Positions 6,724 through 13,949 of a DNA stretch of 26,817 nt are shown here, one piece after another. The DNA comes from Bacteroidales bacterium (lineage in GTDB: Bacteria; Bacteroidota; Bacteroidia; Bacteroidales; Bacteroidaceae). The position numbers were made by a program, and so were the translations under genes. Where the stretch lies: the NCBI GenBank assembly GCA_004557185.1, contig SFEP01000032.1:1-26817 (forward strand), written 5' to 3'. The notes under the pieces are model-generated. The model saw only the letters and a program-made list of their open reading frames with translations. It searched no databases and was not told the DNA's origin. Every line of letters begins with the position of its first letter. Within the stretch, counting starts at the first letter, position 1.

Positions 6724-8754
6724 ATGGAACATTCTAAAGAACTCATGAGCCGTGCTGCGGACAACATCCGCATTCTGGCAGTAAGCATGGTAGAACGTGC
6801 CAAGTCCGGACACCCCGGTGGTGCCATGGGTGGCGCAGACTTCATCAACGTGCTTTACTCTGAATTCCTGCACTTCGACCCTGCACAGCCCACGTGGCGT
6901 TGCCGCGACCGTTTTTTCCTAGACCCCGGCCATATGTCGCCCATGCTCTATGCGCAACTGGCCCTGATAGGCAACTACACGATTGACGAACTGAAAATGT
7001 TCCGCCAGTGGGGCTCCCCCACCCCCGGGCACCCCGAACTCTGCTACGAGCGAGGCATAGAAAACACCAGCGGCCCCCTCGGACAAGGACACACCTACGC
7101 TGTGGGTGCAGCCATAGCTGCCAAGGCTCTGTATGCACGTACGGGTAACCCTGGATTTGACAAAGAAACCATATACGCCTACATTTCCGACGGCGGCATA
7201 CAAGAAGAGATTTCACAAGGTGCAGGCCGCATAGCAGGCCACCTGGGTCTCAACAATCTGGTCATGTTCTTCGACGCAAACGAAATCCAGCTGTCTACCG
7301 AAACGGCGGCTGTGATTTCCGAGGATACGGCCATGAAATACCGTGCTTGGAACTGGAACGTCATTGAAATTGACGGTAACGACTGCGAGCAAATACGCAG
7401 CGCCCTGAAAGCTGCCAAAGAAGAGCAGAACCGCCCCACCCTCATCATTGGTCACACTGTGATGGGCAAGGGTTGTCGCAAAGCCGACGGCTCAAGTTAC
7501 GAGCACGATTGCAAGACGCACGGTGCGCCCCTCGGAGGCGAGGCTTATGCGCAAACGTTGCGCAACTTGGGTGCAGACATAGAGAATCCCTTTGTCATTT
7601 GGCCTGAAGTAGCTCAAATGTACGAAGAGCGTAAAGCCGAACTGGCCGAAATCGTAGCCGCCCGACGCGCCGAAGAAGCCGCATGGGAGCAGGCCAACCC
7701 AGAAAAGGCTACAGCGCTCGATGATTGGATGAACCACCGCCTGCCCAGCATACCTTGGGATACCATACAGCAGAAAGGCGGCCAGCCCACACGTAACGGT
7801 TCGGCCGCTTGCCTCTCCCTTCTTTCGGAGTATGTGCCCAACATGATCGTGTCATCGGCAGACCTCTGTAACTCCGACAAGACCGACGGTTTCCTAAAAC
7901 ATACCACCGAAATCACCCGTTCCAACTTTGCCGGTGGTTTCCTCCAGGCAGGTGTCTCCGAACTCACGATGGCGTGCGTTTGCATTGGCATGATGCTGCA
8001 CGGTGGTATTATTACAGCTATGGGCACATTCTTCGTTTTCTCCGACTACATGAAGCCCGCTATCCGTATGGCTGCGCTGATGGAAGTGCCCGTGAAATTC
8101 GTTTGGACGCATGATGCTTTCCGCGTAGGTGAAGATGGTCCTACCCATGAACCTGTAGAACAGGAGGCACAGATTCGCCTGATGGAGAAACTTAAAAACC
8201 ACAGCGGTCGCGACAGCGTACGAGTATTCCGTCCCTGCGACGTGCACGCTACCACGCAGTGCTGGCGATTGGCCATGGAGAACATGGATACGCCCACAGC
8301 GCTTATCTTCAGCCGTCAAAACGTGCCCGACCTGCCCGTAGGAACAAAATACGACGGTGTAGAACGTGGTGCCTACGAGGTGCTACATGAGGAAAATCCC
8401 GATGTGATACTCGTAGCTTCAGGTTCCGAAGTCAGCACGTTGGTTGGCACAGCCAAACTTCTTGAAGCCGATGGCATCAAGTCGCGCGTAGTGAGCTGCC
8501 CCAGCGAAGGCCTCTTCCGCACACAGGATGCTGAATACCAAGAACGCCTATTGCCGCACAACGGCAAGATTTTCGCCCTCACTACAGGCCTTCCTGTCAC
8601 CTTCCAAGGTCTTGTCGGTAGCCGCGGCCATGTGTACGGACTTGAGAGCTTTGGCTTTAGCGCCCCGTTCAAGGTGCTCGATGAAAAACTCGGCTATACG
8701 TCTGAAAACATTTACGGCGAAGTGAAGAAATATCTGGCAACTTGCGAGGCATAA
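6724..8754 (+). CDS. tkt: Transketolase
   Basis: This thiamine-diphosphate enzyme moves two-carbon ketol units between sugar phosphates in the non-oxidative pentose phosphate pathway. The 676-residue length is normal. Visible signatures are SGHPGGAMGGADF near 28-40, GHMSPMLYAQL near 70-80, GPLGQGHTYAVGAA near 118, the ThDP-binding stretch ISDGGIQEEIS...DANEI around 155-190, and the substrate/pyrimidine region THDAFRVGEDGPTHEPVEQE near 465-485. It uses SDG where many homologues have GDG. Its neighbour rpiB acts in the same pathway, although a hairpin lies between them. The start is set by MEHSKELMSRAADNIRILAVSMV, the usual N-terminal helix. Confidence 0.97.
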   Translation: MEHSKELMSRAADNIRILAVSMVERAKSGHPGGAMGGADFINVLYSEFLHFDPAQPTWRCRDRFFLDPGHMSPMLYAQLALIGNYTIDELKMFRQWGSPTPGHPELCYERGIENTSGPLGQGHTYAVGAAIAAKALYARTGNPGFDKETIYAYISDGGIQEEISQGAGRIAGHLGLNNLVMFFDANEIQLSTETAAVISEDTAMKYRAWNWNVIEIDGNDCEQIRSALKAAKEEQNRPTLIIGHTVMGKGCRKADGSSYEHDCKTHGAPLGGEAYAQTLRNLGADIENPFVIWPEVAQMYEERKAELAEIVAARRAEEAAWEQANPEKATALDDWMNHRLPSIPWDTIQQKGGQPTRNGSAACLSLLSEYVPNMIVSSADLCNSDKTDGFLKHTTEITRSNFAGGFLQAGVSELTMACVCIGMMLHGGIITAMGTFFVFSDYMKPAIRMAALMEVPVKFVWTHDAFRVGEDGPTHEPVEQEAQIRLMEKLKNHSGRDSVRVFRPCDVHATTQCWRLAMENMDTPTALIFSRQNVPDLPVGTKYDGVERGAYEVLHEENPDVILVASGSEVSTLVGTAKLLEADGIKSRVVSCPSEGLFRTQDAEYQERLLPHNGKIFALTTGLPVTFQGLVGSRGHVYGLESFGFSAPFKVLDEKLGYTSENIYGEVKKYLATCEA

Positions 8755-8793
8755 GCCCTGCCCCACGCCAAGAAACACGAGTCACAAAGCCAC

Positions 8794-8836
8794 AAGGAGC
8801 AGGAGCACTGCCTTAACGGCATAAGTCCTGCTCCTT
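8794..8836 (+). terminator. Hairpin between tkt and rpiB
   Basis: AAGGAGCAGGA (8794-8804) and TCCTGCTCCTT (8826-8836) are perfect 11-bp arms, with GCC/GGC pairing inside the loop. Only a short T run follows, so it may be a terminator or a partial attenuator. Confidence 0.55.
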
Positions 8837-8935
8837 TACTACATATAAATAAGGAGTGAGGCTTGACTGTGTTCATCCGCGCTTTCAAGCGCCCCAGTCC
8901 CCATAATCACGCAAACGCCATAGCAACTACACATC

Positions 8936-9373
8936 ATGACACAACCTATCGGATTGGCCAGCGACCATGCAGGCTACGACTTGAAGCAATTCGTAAAAAC
9001 CTACCTCGACGAAAAGGGAATGCCTTATAAAGACTATGGAACCTACTCCACAGAGTCGTGCGACTATCCCGACTATGCCCACGCCTTAGCCAAGGGCATG
9101 GAGCAGGGTGAAGTAACACAGGGCATCGCTATATGCGGCAGTGGCGAGGGCATATCCATGACACTGAACAAACATCAACACATACGCGCCGCCTTAGTGT
9201 GGACACCTGAAATAGCCCACATGACGCGCCTTCACAATGACGCCAACGTGCTTGTCATGCCGGGACGCTACATCGACACCCATACAGCACGTGCCATTAT
9301 GGACGAGTTCTTCCATACCGCATTTGAAGGGGGACGCCACATACGCCGCATAGAAAAAATACCTGCTCAATAA
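8936..9373 (+). CDS. rpiB: Ribose 5-phosphate isomerase B
   Basis: It interconverts ribose 5-phosphate and ribulose 5-phosphate. The 145-residue product has the RpiB/LacAB fold signatures: substrate-binding SDHAGYDLK at 9-17, the catalytic-base Cys67 in AICGSGEGIS, and the HND...VMPGR segment near residues 99-110. Length is normal for the family. It follows tkt after 181 bp; both belong to the pentose phosphate pathway and together with Prs supply PRPP. No clear separate promoter was found, but a hairpin separates the two genes. A related sugar-phosphate isomerase activity (for example on allose phosphate) cannot be excluded from sequence alone. Confidence 0.93.
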   Translation: MTQPIGLASDHAGYDLKQFVKTYLDEKGMPYKDYGTYSTESCDYPDYAHALAKGMEQGEVTQGIAICGSGEGISMTLNKHQHIRAALVWTPEIAHMTRLHNDANVLVMPGRYIDTHTARAIMDEFFHTAFEGGRHIRRIEKIPAQ

Positions 9374-9448
9374 GCCCCAACGCAAGTACCCCGAAAAGGA
9401 AAATTGAATTTTCAATGCATAACAAGCCGCAAAAAAATGCCACTGGCT

Positions 9449-9478
9449 TTTGTAAACCATTTGAAAATTATATCTTTG
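9449..9478 (+). promoter_or_regulatory. Well-formed Bacteroidetes promoter for the HU gene
   Basis: TTTG (9449-9452) and TATCTTTG (9471-9478) are separated by 18 bases, matching the Bacteroidetes primary sigma consensus. The predicted transcript starts about 40 bp before the HU start codon. Confidence 0.78.
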
Positions 9479-9522
9479 CATCCGCTTTCAAACAGGTATC
9501 AAACAAAAAAACTAACACTGAC

Positions 9523-9798
9523 ATGACCAAAGCAGATATCGTCAACGAAATCTCAGCAAAAACAGGTATAGAAAAAGCTTCCGTGCTTGCTACCGTTGAG
9601 GCTTTCATGGAAACCGTCAAGGAATCACTCGCCAACGAGGAAAACGTTTACCTCCGTGGCTTCGGAAGCTTCATTCTGAAAAAGCGTGCACAGAAGACGG
9701 CTCGCAACATCTCAAAGAACACCACCATTATTATTCCTGAGCACAACATTCCGGCATTCAAGCCTGCTAAGACTTTCACGCTCTCCATCAAGGAATAA
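9523..9798 (+). CDS. HU-family histone-like DNA-binding protein
   Basis: A 91-residue nucleoid protein that binds and bends DNA as a dimer. MTKADIVNEISAKTGIEKASV forms the N-terminal helices, GFGSFILKKRAQKTARN leads into the beta arm, and the arm contains the IPEHNIPAFKPAKTF motif expected of HU/IHF proteins. The start at 9523 is chosen because the longer frame (from 9415) runs across the promoter. It is followed by a 29-codon basic protein gene and rng, an order seen in Bacteroidales. Whether it is HU or an IHF subunit cannot be settled here. Confidence 0.95.
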   Translation: MTKADIVNEISAKTGIEKASVLATVEAFMETVKESLANEENVYLRGFGSFILKKRAQKTARNISKNTTIIIPEHNIPAFKPAKTFTLSIKE

Positions 9799-9839
9799 GC
9801 ATTGAACTCACATATAATTAACCATAAAACGTAAAGACC

Positions 9840-9929
9840 ATGCCCAACGGTAAGAAGAAGAAAAGACACAAGATGTCTACGCACAAACGTAAGAAAAGAC
9901 TGCGCAAGAACCGTCATAAGAGCAAATAA
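9840..9929 (+). CDS. 29-residue highly basic protein, likely ribosomal (AURKAIP1/COX24-type)
   Basis: This is a tiny gene below usual ORF-calling limits. It starts at ATG 9840, stops with TAA at 9927-9929 and begins MPNGKKKKRHK. Nineteen of 29 residues are Lys, Arg or His, and the core KRKKRLRKNRHK resembles the short basic C-terminal domain of the mitochondrial AURKAIP1/COX24 (mS38) family and small bacterial ribosomal proteins such as actinobacterial bS22. It lies 41 bp after HU and 166 bp before rng. From memory, a near-identical peptide sits in this place in other Bacteroidales. A structural role in the small ribosomal subunit is an inference from composition and family resemblance. Confidence 0.82.
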   Translation: MPNGKKKKRHKMSTHKRKKRLRKNRHKSK

Positions 9930-10095
9930 CATACTGACGGCTTCGTAGCGCAAGGGGCACAAATTAACCCATGCGCCTGTCTATTCATGACGGGTAAACG
10001 AGATGAAAACTTGGTACGGGCCGCTGATAACTCTCACGGCAACCAAGGCTGCACACCTCGTTTACTCGTTGTTTTATAACTCAATTCATCCTCAC

Positions 10096-11679
10096 ATGAC
10101 AAGCGAAGTAATCGTCGATGTCGGCCAAAAGGAGATTTCCATAGCCCTTCTCGAAGACAAGAAACTCGTCGAGTTCCAGAAGGAAGGACGCTCTGAACAC
10201 TTCTCCGTAGGCAACATCTATCTGGCCAAAGTTCGCAAACTAATGCCAGGACTCAACGCATGCTTCGTGAACGTAGGTTACGAGCGCGATGCCTTTCTGC
10301 ACTACCTCGACTTAGGCACGAAATACAACGCGCTTGAAAAATTCATGCAACTGTTGGGCAATGGCTCCAAAGACGTCACGCCCGACAAAGTGCTTCGCCA
10401 ACCTGAACTCGAAAAGGAAGGCAGCATACAAAACACCTTGAAATTAGGACAGGAAATCCTGGTGCAGATTGTCAAAGAGCCCATCAATACGAAAGGGCCA
10501 CGACTGACCACCGAACTTTCTTTTCCCGGACGCTTCCTGGTGCTCATTCCCTTCAGCGACAAAATTTCGGTGTCATCGAAGATCAAGAGCAACACCGAAC
10601 GGGCACGCCTCAAGCAACTCATCCAAAGCATCAAGCCCAAAGGCTTCGGCGTCATCATACGCACCGTTGCGCAAGACAAACGCGCACCCGAACTTGATGC
10701 CGAAATGAAAATGTTGCTCGAACGCTGGAACAATACCATAGCACGCGTCAGAAAGGCTCGCCGCGAAAGCAGCAAACTGCCTGTGCTGGCCTACGAGGAA
10801 ACCTCACGCACCGTGGCTTTGCTACGCGACCTCTTCAACCCATCCTACGAAAACATCTACGTCAACGACAACGATGTCTACAAGGAAATAAGCGATTACG
10901 TTTCGCTTATTGCTCCTGAGTGCAAGGGTATTGTCAAACTCTACAAGGGCAACGTCCCCATCTTCGACAATTTCTCTGTCACCAAGCAAATCAAAACATC
11001 TTTCGGACGTACCGTCACCTACAAACATGGTGCCTACCTCATCATCGAACAGACTGAGGCTTTACACGTTGTCGACGTCAACAGCGGAAATCGTTCCAAA
11101 TCGGCCGAGGGCCAAGAGATGAACGCCATCGACGTCAACCTGGGTGCAGCCGATGAGCTGGCACGCCAACTACGGTTGCGCGACATGGGCGGCATCATCG
11201 TAGTGGACTTCATCGATATGGCGCTGCCTGAAAACCGGCAAAAGCTGTACGAACGGATGGTGGAAAACATGAAGAAGGACCGAGCACGCCACAGCATACT
11301 GCCTCTCTCCAAATTCGGACTGATGCAAATCACTCGACAAAGGGTGCGGCCAGCTCAAAACCTCAACGTGCAGGAAACATGCCCCACTTGCGGTGGTACA
11401 GGCAAAATCAAATCGAGCCTGCTCTTCACCGACCTGCTTGAAACGCGCATCGATACACTTGTAAACAAACTGCACATCAAGCGTTTCACCCTACACGTGC
11501 ACCCCTTTGTGGCGGCCTACCTCACAAGGGGAATATGGCCTCTGCGCCTGCAATGGCAGATGCGCTACGGCTTTGGCGTAAAAGTCATCCCCAACCAACA
11601 GCTGGCTTTCTTAGAATGCCGATTCTACGACACCGACGGCGAAGAAATCGACATGAACCAGCCTGGCGGCATCAACTAA
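10096..11679 (+). CDS. rng: Ribonuclease E/G family endoribonuclease
   Basis: This single-strand-specific endonuclease functions in rRNA maturation and mRNA decay. The 527-residue product has an S1-type RNA-binding region near 35-125 (GNIYLAKVRKLMPGLNACFVNVG), the 5'-sensor/RNase H-like part in the middle, and metal-binding Asp327 (VVDVNSGNRS) and Asp371 (IVVDFIDM). The Zn-link motif CPTCGGTG (Cys429, Cys432) bridges protomers. It lacks the long disordered degradosome scaffold of RNase E, so it is RNase G-like in length. The start MTSEVIVDVG at 10096 matches family N-termini; the upstream in-frame Met at 10003 would add 31 unlikely residues. It is likely cotranscribed with HU and the 29-residue protein. 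Confidence 0.95.
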   Translation: MTSEVIVDVGQKEISIALLEDKKLVEFQKEGRSEHFSVGNIYLAKVRKLMPGLNACFVNVGYERDAFLHYLDLGTKYNALEKFMQLLGNGSKDVTPDKVLRQPELEKEGSIQNTLKLGQEILVQIVKEPINTKGPRLTTELSFPGRFLVLIPFSDKISVSSKIKSNTERARLKQLIQSIKPKGFGVIIRTVAQDKRAPELDAEMKMLLERWNNTIARVRKARRESSKLPVLAYEETSRTVALLRDLFNPSYENIYVNDNDVYKEISDYVSLIAPECKGIVKLYKGNVPIFDNFSVTKQIKTSFGRTVTYKHGAYLIIEQTEALHVVDVNSGNRSKSAEGQEMNAIDVNLGAADELARQLRLRDMGGIIVVDFIDMALPENRQKLYERMVENMKKDRARHSILPLSKFGLMQITRQRVRPAQNLNVQETCPTCGGTGKIKSSLLFTDLLETRIDTLVNKLHIKRFTLHVHPFVAAYLTRGIWPLRLQWQMRYGFGVKVIPNQQLAFLECRFYDTDGEEIDMNQPGGIN

Positions 11680-11794
11680 CCTTTGGTTTCTACACGCCAC
11701 CCAACGTCTGCATCACTTAACTGCATGACTATCAACCTACGAACCATCACGAAGGTGCTGACACATTAACCACTCTCACCTTTTATTCACACAC

Positions 11795-11838
11795 GAACCT
11801 CCTGCACGGCCACACCACCCGCAGGAGGTTCTGCTTTT
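11795..11838 (+). terminator. Intrinsic terminator after rng
   Basis: GAACCTCCTGC (11795-11805) and GCAGGAGGTTC (11821-11831) form a perfect 11-bp stem with a 15-nt loop, followed by TGCTTTTTC. It closes the HU-rng unit 116 bp after the stop. Confidence 0.85.
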
Positions 11839-12152
11839 TCAATATGCTTCAACTCACCTCCTCAAAAAGGCATAGCACACCCATGCGCGCTGTGATTTTC
11901 TGAAAAATGCCATGCCTTGAAAAAAGAACAGGCCCTCCCTTTCTTTTGAAAATACTCCTCGCACTCTCAAGTGTCTTTGCGCTTCCTACGAAACCTCATC
12001 ATCATTGCTTAATTCATAGAAATGAATGGCTTTACTGTAGTATTCTGCACAGTTATTCCCCAACTGTTGAGACTTGGACATTTCAAACGGATCAAGATAG
12101 AAAGCCTTTCGTCTATCCAACGAATATCCTCGTTTCAAGAACAGGCTTCGTG

Positions 12153-12240
12153 CGTTGTCCACGGCCGTGTGCAACGTTGTCCACGGCCGTGCGCAACGTT
12201 GTCCATGGGCGTGTGCAACGTTGCCCTCGGCCGCGGATAA
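12153..12240 (-). repeat. 22-bp tandem repeat array 2 (4 units)
   Basis: Four 22-bp units start at 12153, 12175, 12197 and 12219. They share the AACGTT palindrome and 22-bp spacing with arrays 1 and 3, but the GC-rich palindrome is CGGCCG (within CACGGCCGTG) rather than GGGCCC. The centres remain 11 bp apart. The third and fourth units are degenerate (CATGGGCGTG, CTCGGCCGCG). The left boundary reads AACGCACGAA on the minus strand, as in array 1. Confidence 0.88.
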
Positions 12241-12467
12241 CGAATTATCGCGGTTCTGGGAATGCAAATGTGCGTTGAGATAATGGGATACTGCGTGTCT
12301 GTATCAGAGAACTTACTGTTGGGCAGAGAGTGCTGAATGGTAGATTAGTCCAACGTCTTTGTACACATTTTCTTTCCCTTTTTGCTCACAGTGTGCATCC
12401 ATGTCACCCATACTACTGCACTACTACTCAGCACTATGGCGGTAAAGTAAGGTAGTACATCAAACAA

Positions 12468-12505
12468 ATGTTCGGAACAACCTGATGGCAGGTCATTCCG
12501 AACAT
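12468..12505 (-). terminator. Two-part hairpin downstream of the 49-residue ORF
   Basis: Perfect outer arms ATGTTCGGAA (12468-12477) and TTCCGAACAT (12496-12505) enclose an inner ACCTG/CAGGT stem with an ATGG loop. On the minus strand it is followed by TTGTTTG. It lies about 107 bp past the small ORF stop. It may be its terminator or a structured RNA element. Confidence 0.5.
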
Positions 12506-12612
12506 GTGCGTATCAGCCGTTCTGAAAGAGAAGGCAGAATGAGGATAGTGAGAACAAAGTCTGCGGTGTGGCACGCACTGCAAAGCATCGTGCAGGCCGC
12601 AGCAGGGCATGA

Positions 12613-12762
12613 TTATTTCTGCTCCATGCTTTGTCTCAGTGCGTTCAGTTCACTTCTTAGTTCCTGGCATTTGATGCCGTTTCCCATGGCTTGGTAGCGT
12701 TCAATGCTGTATTGCAGCATGAGCATCAACTGGGTCTTGTCTTTAAGTTTCTGTGCTTCCAT
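12613..12762 (-). CDS. Small hypothetical protein (49 residues)
   Basis: A short frame beginning MEAQKLKDKTQLMLMLQYS and ending in ELRSELNALRQSMEQK. It is charged and strongly helical in character with heptad-like hydrophobics, possibly a short coiled coil. I do not recognise a characterised family. Support for it being real comes from its ordinary composition, a perfect -7 element TACCTTTG about 80 bp upstream on the same strand (12851-12844), and a downstream hairpin. The longer frame (to 12861) adds a Lys/Thr-rich N-terminus running into the promoter and is rejected. Confidence 0.6.
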   Translation of the reverse strand: MEAQKLKDKTQLMLMLQYSIERYQAMGNGIKCQELRSELNALRQSMEQK

Positions 12763-12843
12763 TTTGTTCGTCTTTGTGGTTTGCCGCGTTTCGGCCAACC
12801 TGGTTACACATTTCGTTTGTTTAGTCTTTGTCGTTTTACAATG

Positions 12844-12851
12844 CAAAGGTA
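12844..12851 (-). promoter_or_regulatory. -7 promoter element for the 49-residue ORF
   Basis: The minus strand reads TACCTTTG, an exact TAnnTTTG match, 82 bp upstream of the start at 12762. No good -33 TTTG is seen. Confidence 0.55.
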
Positions 12852-13182
12852 GTGCCTTCACGGAGGAGATACATGGTTTTTATGCACGAAAGGGGCTTTG
12901 TTGCTGTTTTTTCATCACTTCACACGTGCTATGTAAAGTGCTTTTGGCAAAAATAAGACTGTAAAAACACCAGCTGACAACCTGATTATGCTGCCGGGAT
13001 ATACTGGCAGTAGGATGCGCGTCGGCAAGGTGGCACACGTCGCTGCCAAGTTGGGCCGCAAACAGTGGAAACACCCCAATCATACTTCATGGTGGCCGAC
13101 ATAAGTGGTAATAAAAGGTAAAAATTGCCTGAATAGGTCGTTTCGAAGCAGTATCCATTGCACAATCTACGGGAGAAATGTG
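12852..13182. other. Intergenic stretch without a recognised gene
   Basis: This lies between the divergent 49-residue ORF and cdd. Short open frames exist on both strands, but none resembles a known protein and none has a promoter or conserved start. Nothing further is supported. Confidence 0.5.
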
Positions 13183-13190
13183 TAAGTTTG
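13183..13190 (+). promoter_or_regulatory. -7 promoter element for cdd
   Basis: TAAGTTTG is an exact TAnnTTTG match 80 bp upstream of the cytidine deaminase start, with ATTG about 22 bases further upstream as a weak -33 element. Confidence 0.6.
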
Positions 13191-13269
13191 TGGCGTCACG
13201 CTGATAGAAGTGGGTTTCGGAGCATGCTGCCCGCCCATTCTGCCCGCCCATACACTTGCATATTATATT

Positions 13270-13740
13270 ATGGAAAACACGCTCACTATTCCCTATCACA
13301 ACTGTGCGTATGATGATCTGTCGCCAGCCGATCGCACTTTGGCAGACAAGGCTCGCGAGGCCACCTATTTGAGTTACGCCCCCTACTCCCACTTCAAGGT
13401 GGGCGCTGCTGTGCTCTTGTCGAACGGCGAGACGGTGCAGGGCAGCAACCAGGAGAATGCGGCCTTTGGGGCAGGCACCTGTGCCGAACGTTGCGCCCTG
13501 CACTATGCCGAGTCGCAGAATCCCAACGCTACGGTGGTGGCCATAGCCATTGCGGCGCGCGGCACCGACGATGCCTTTACCCACCAGCCTATTGCACCCT
13601 GCGGCATTTGCAGACAAGTACTCATCGAAACGCAAAAGCGAGCCGGCCACGACATACGCGTACTGCTGTGCGGCCACGACACGGTGCTATGTCTTGACTC
13701 CGTGCGACACCTCCTTCCCTTTACTTTCGACAGTTTCTGA
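13270..13740 (+). CDS. cdd: Cytidine deaminase
   Basis: It hydrolytically deaminates cytidine and deoxycytidine to uridine and deoxyuridine in pyrimidine salvage. The 156-residue length fits the small homotetrameric class with one zinc per subunit. Visible features are YAPYSHFKVGAA at 36-47, the active-site Cys71-Ala-Glu73 in GTCAERCAL, and Cys111/Cys114 in PCGICRQ, giving the three-cysteine zinc site and the catalytic Glu. The start at 13270 is preferred to the upstream in-frame Met (13210), which would add 20 Cys/Pro-rich residues not seen in the family. It has its own promoter and is followed by a separate gdhA promoter. Confidence 0.95.
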   Translation: MENTLTIPYHNCAYDDLSPADRTLADKAREATYLSYAPYSHFKVGAAVLLSNGETVQGSNQENAAFGAGTCAERCALHYAESQNPNATVVAIAIAARGTDDAFTHQPIAPCGICRQVLIETQKRAGHDIRVLLCGHDTVLCLDSVRHLLPFTFDSF

Positions 13741-13803
13741 GAAGCCTGGCAGCGGGTAACTTATGTTTCTTGGCATCTATCCGCACTTTTCATCCTATTT
13801 TAC

Positions 13804-13833
13804 TTGTCTTTTGCCAGGTATTCCTTACATTTG
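13804..13833 (+). promoter_or_regulatory. Promoter for gdhA
   Basis: TTG at 13804-13806 and TACATTTG at 13826-13833 are separated by 19 bases. The predicted leader to the start codon at 13950 is about 110 nt. No recognised riboswitch was seen. Confidence 0.65.
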
Positions 13834-13949
13834 TACAGCATGGAGCAAGGAAATAGTTCTTTCTTGGTATTGACTACTTACAAAAAGAGAATATTTCCTC
13901 TCGATTTCCTTCCTTTAGACATTATACACCTAAATCTATATCCTTTATC

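Larger units (their letters stand above)
11839..12612. other. Gene-poor region holding repeat array 2
   Basis: No recognisable gene. The 22-bp repeat array is at 12153-12240 and a composite hairpin at 12468-12505. On the minus strand 12148-11986 is open and its translation looks protein-like (for example DRRKAFYLDPFEMSKSQQLG). It has no recognised homologue, and its frame can start only inside or beyond the array, so it is left uncalled as a gene and noted as a possible remnant. Confidence 0.55.

Noticed and set aside
12965..13105. Short coding-like stretch (LPGYTGSRMRVGKVAHV...) upstream of cdd
   Set aside because: It has a plausible composition but no recognised family, promoter or downstream continuity; insufficient to call a gene or remnant.
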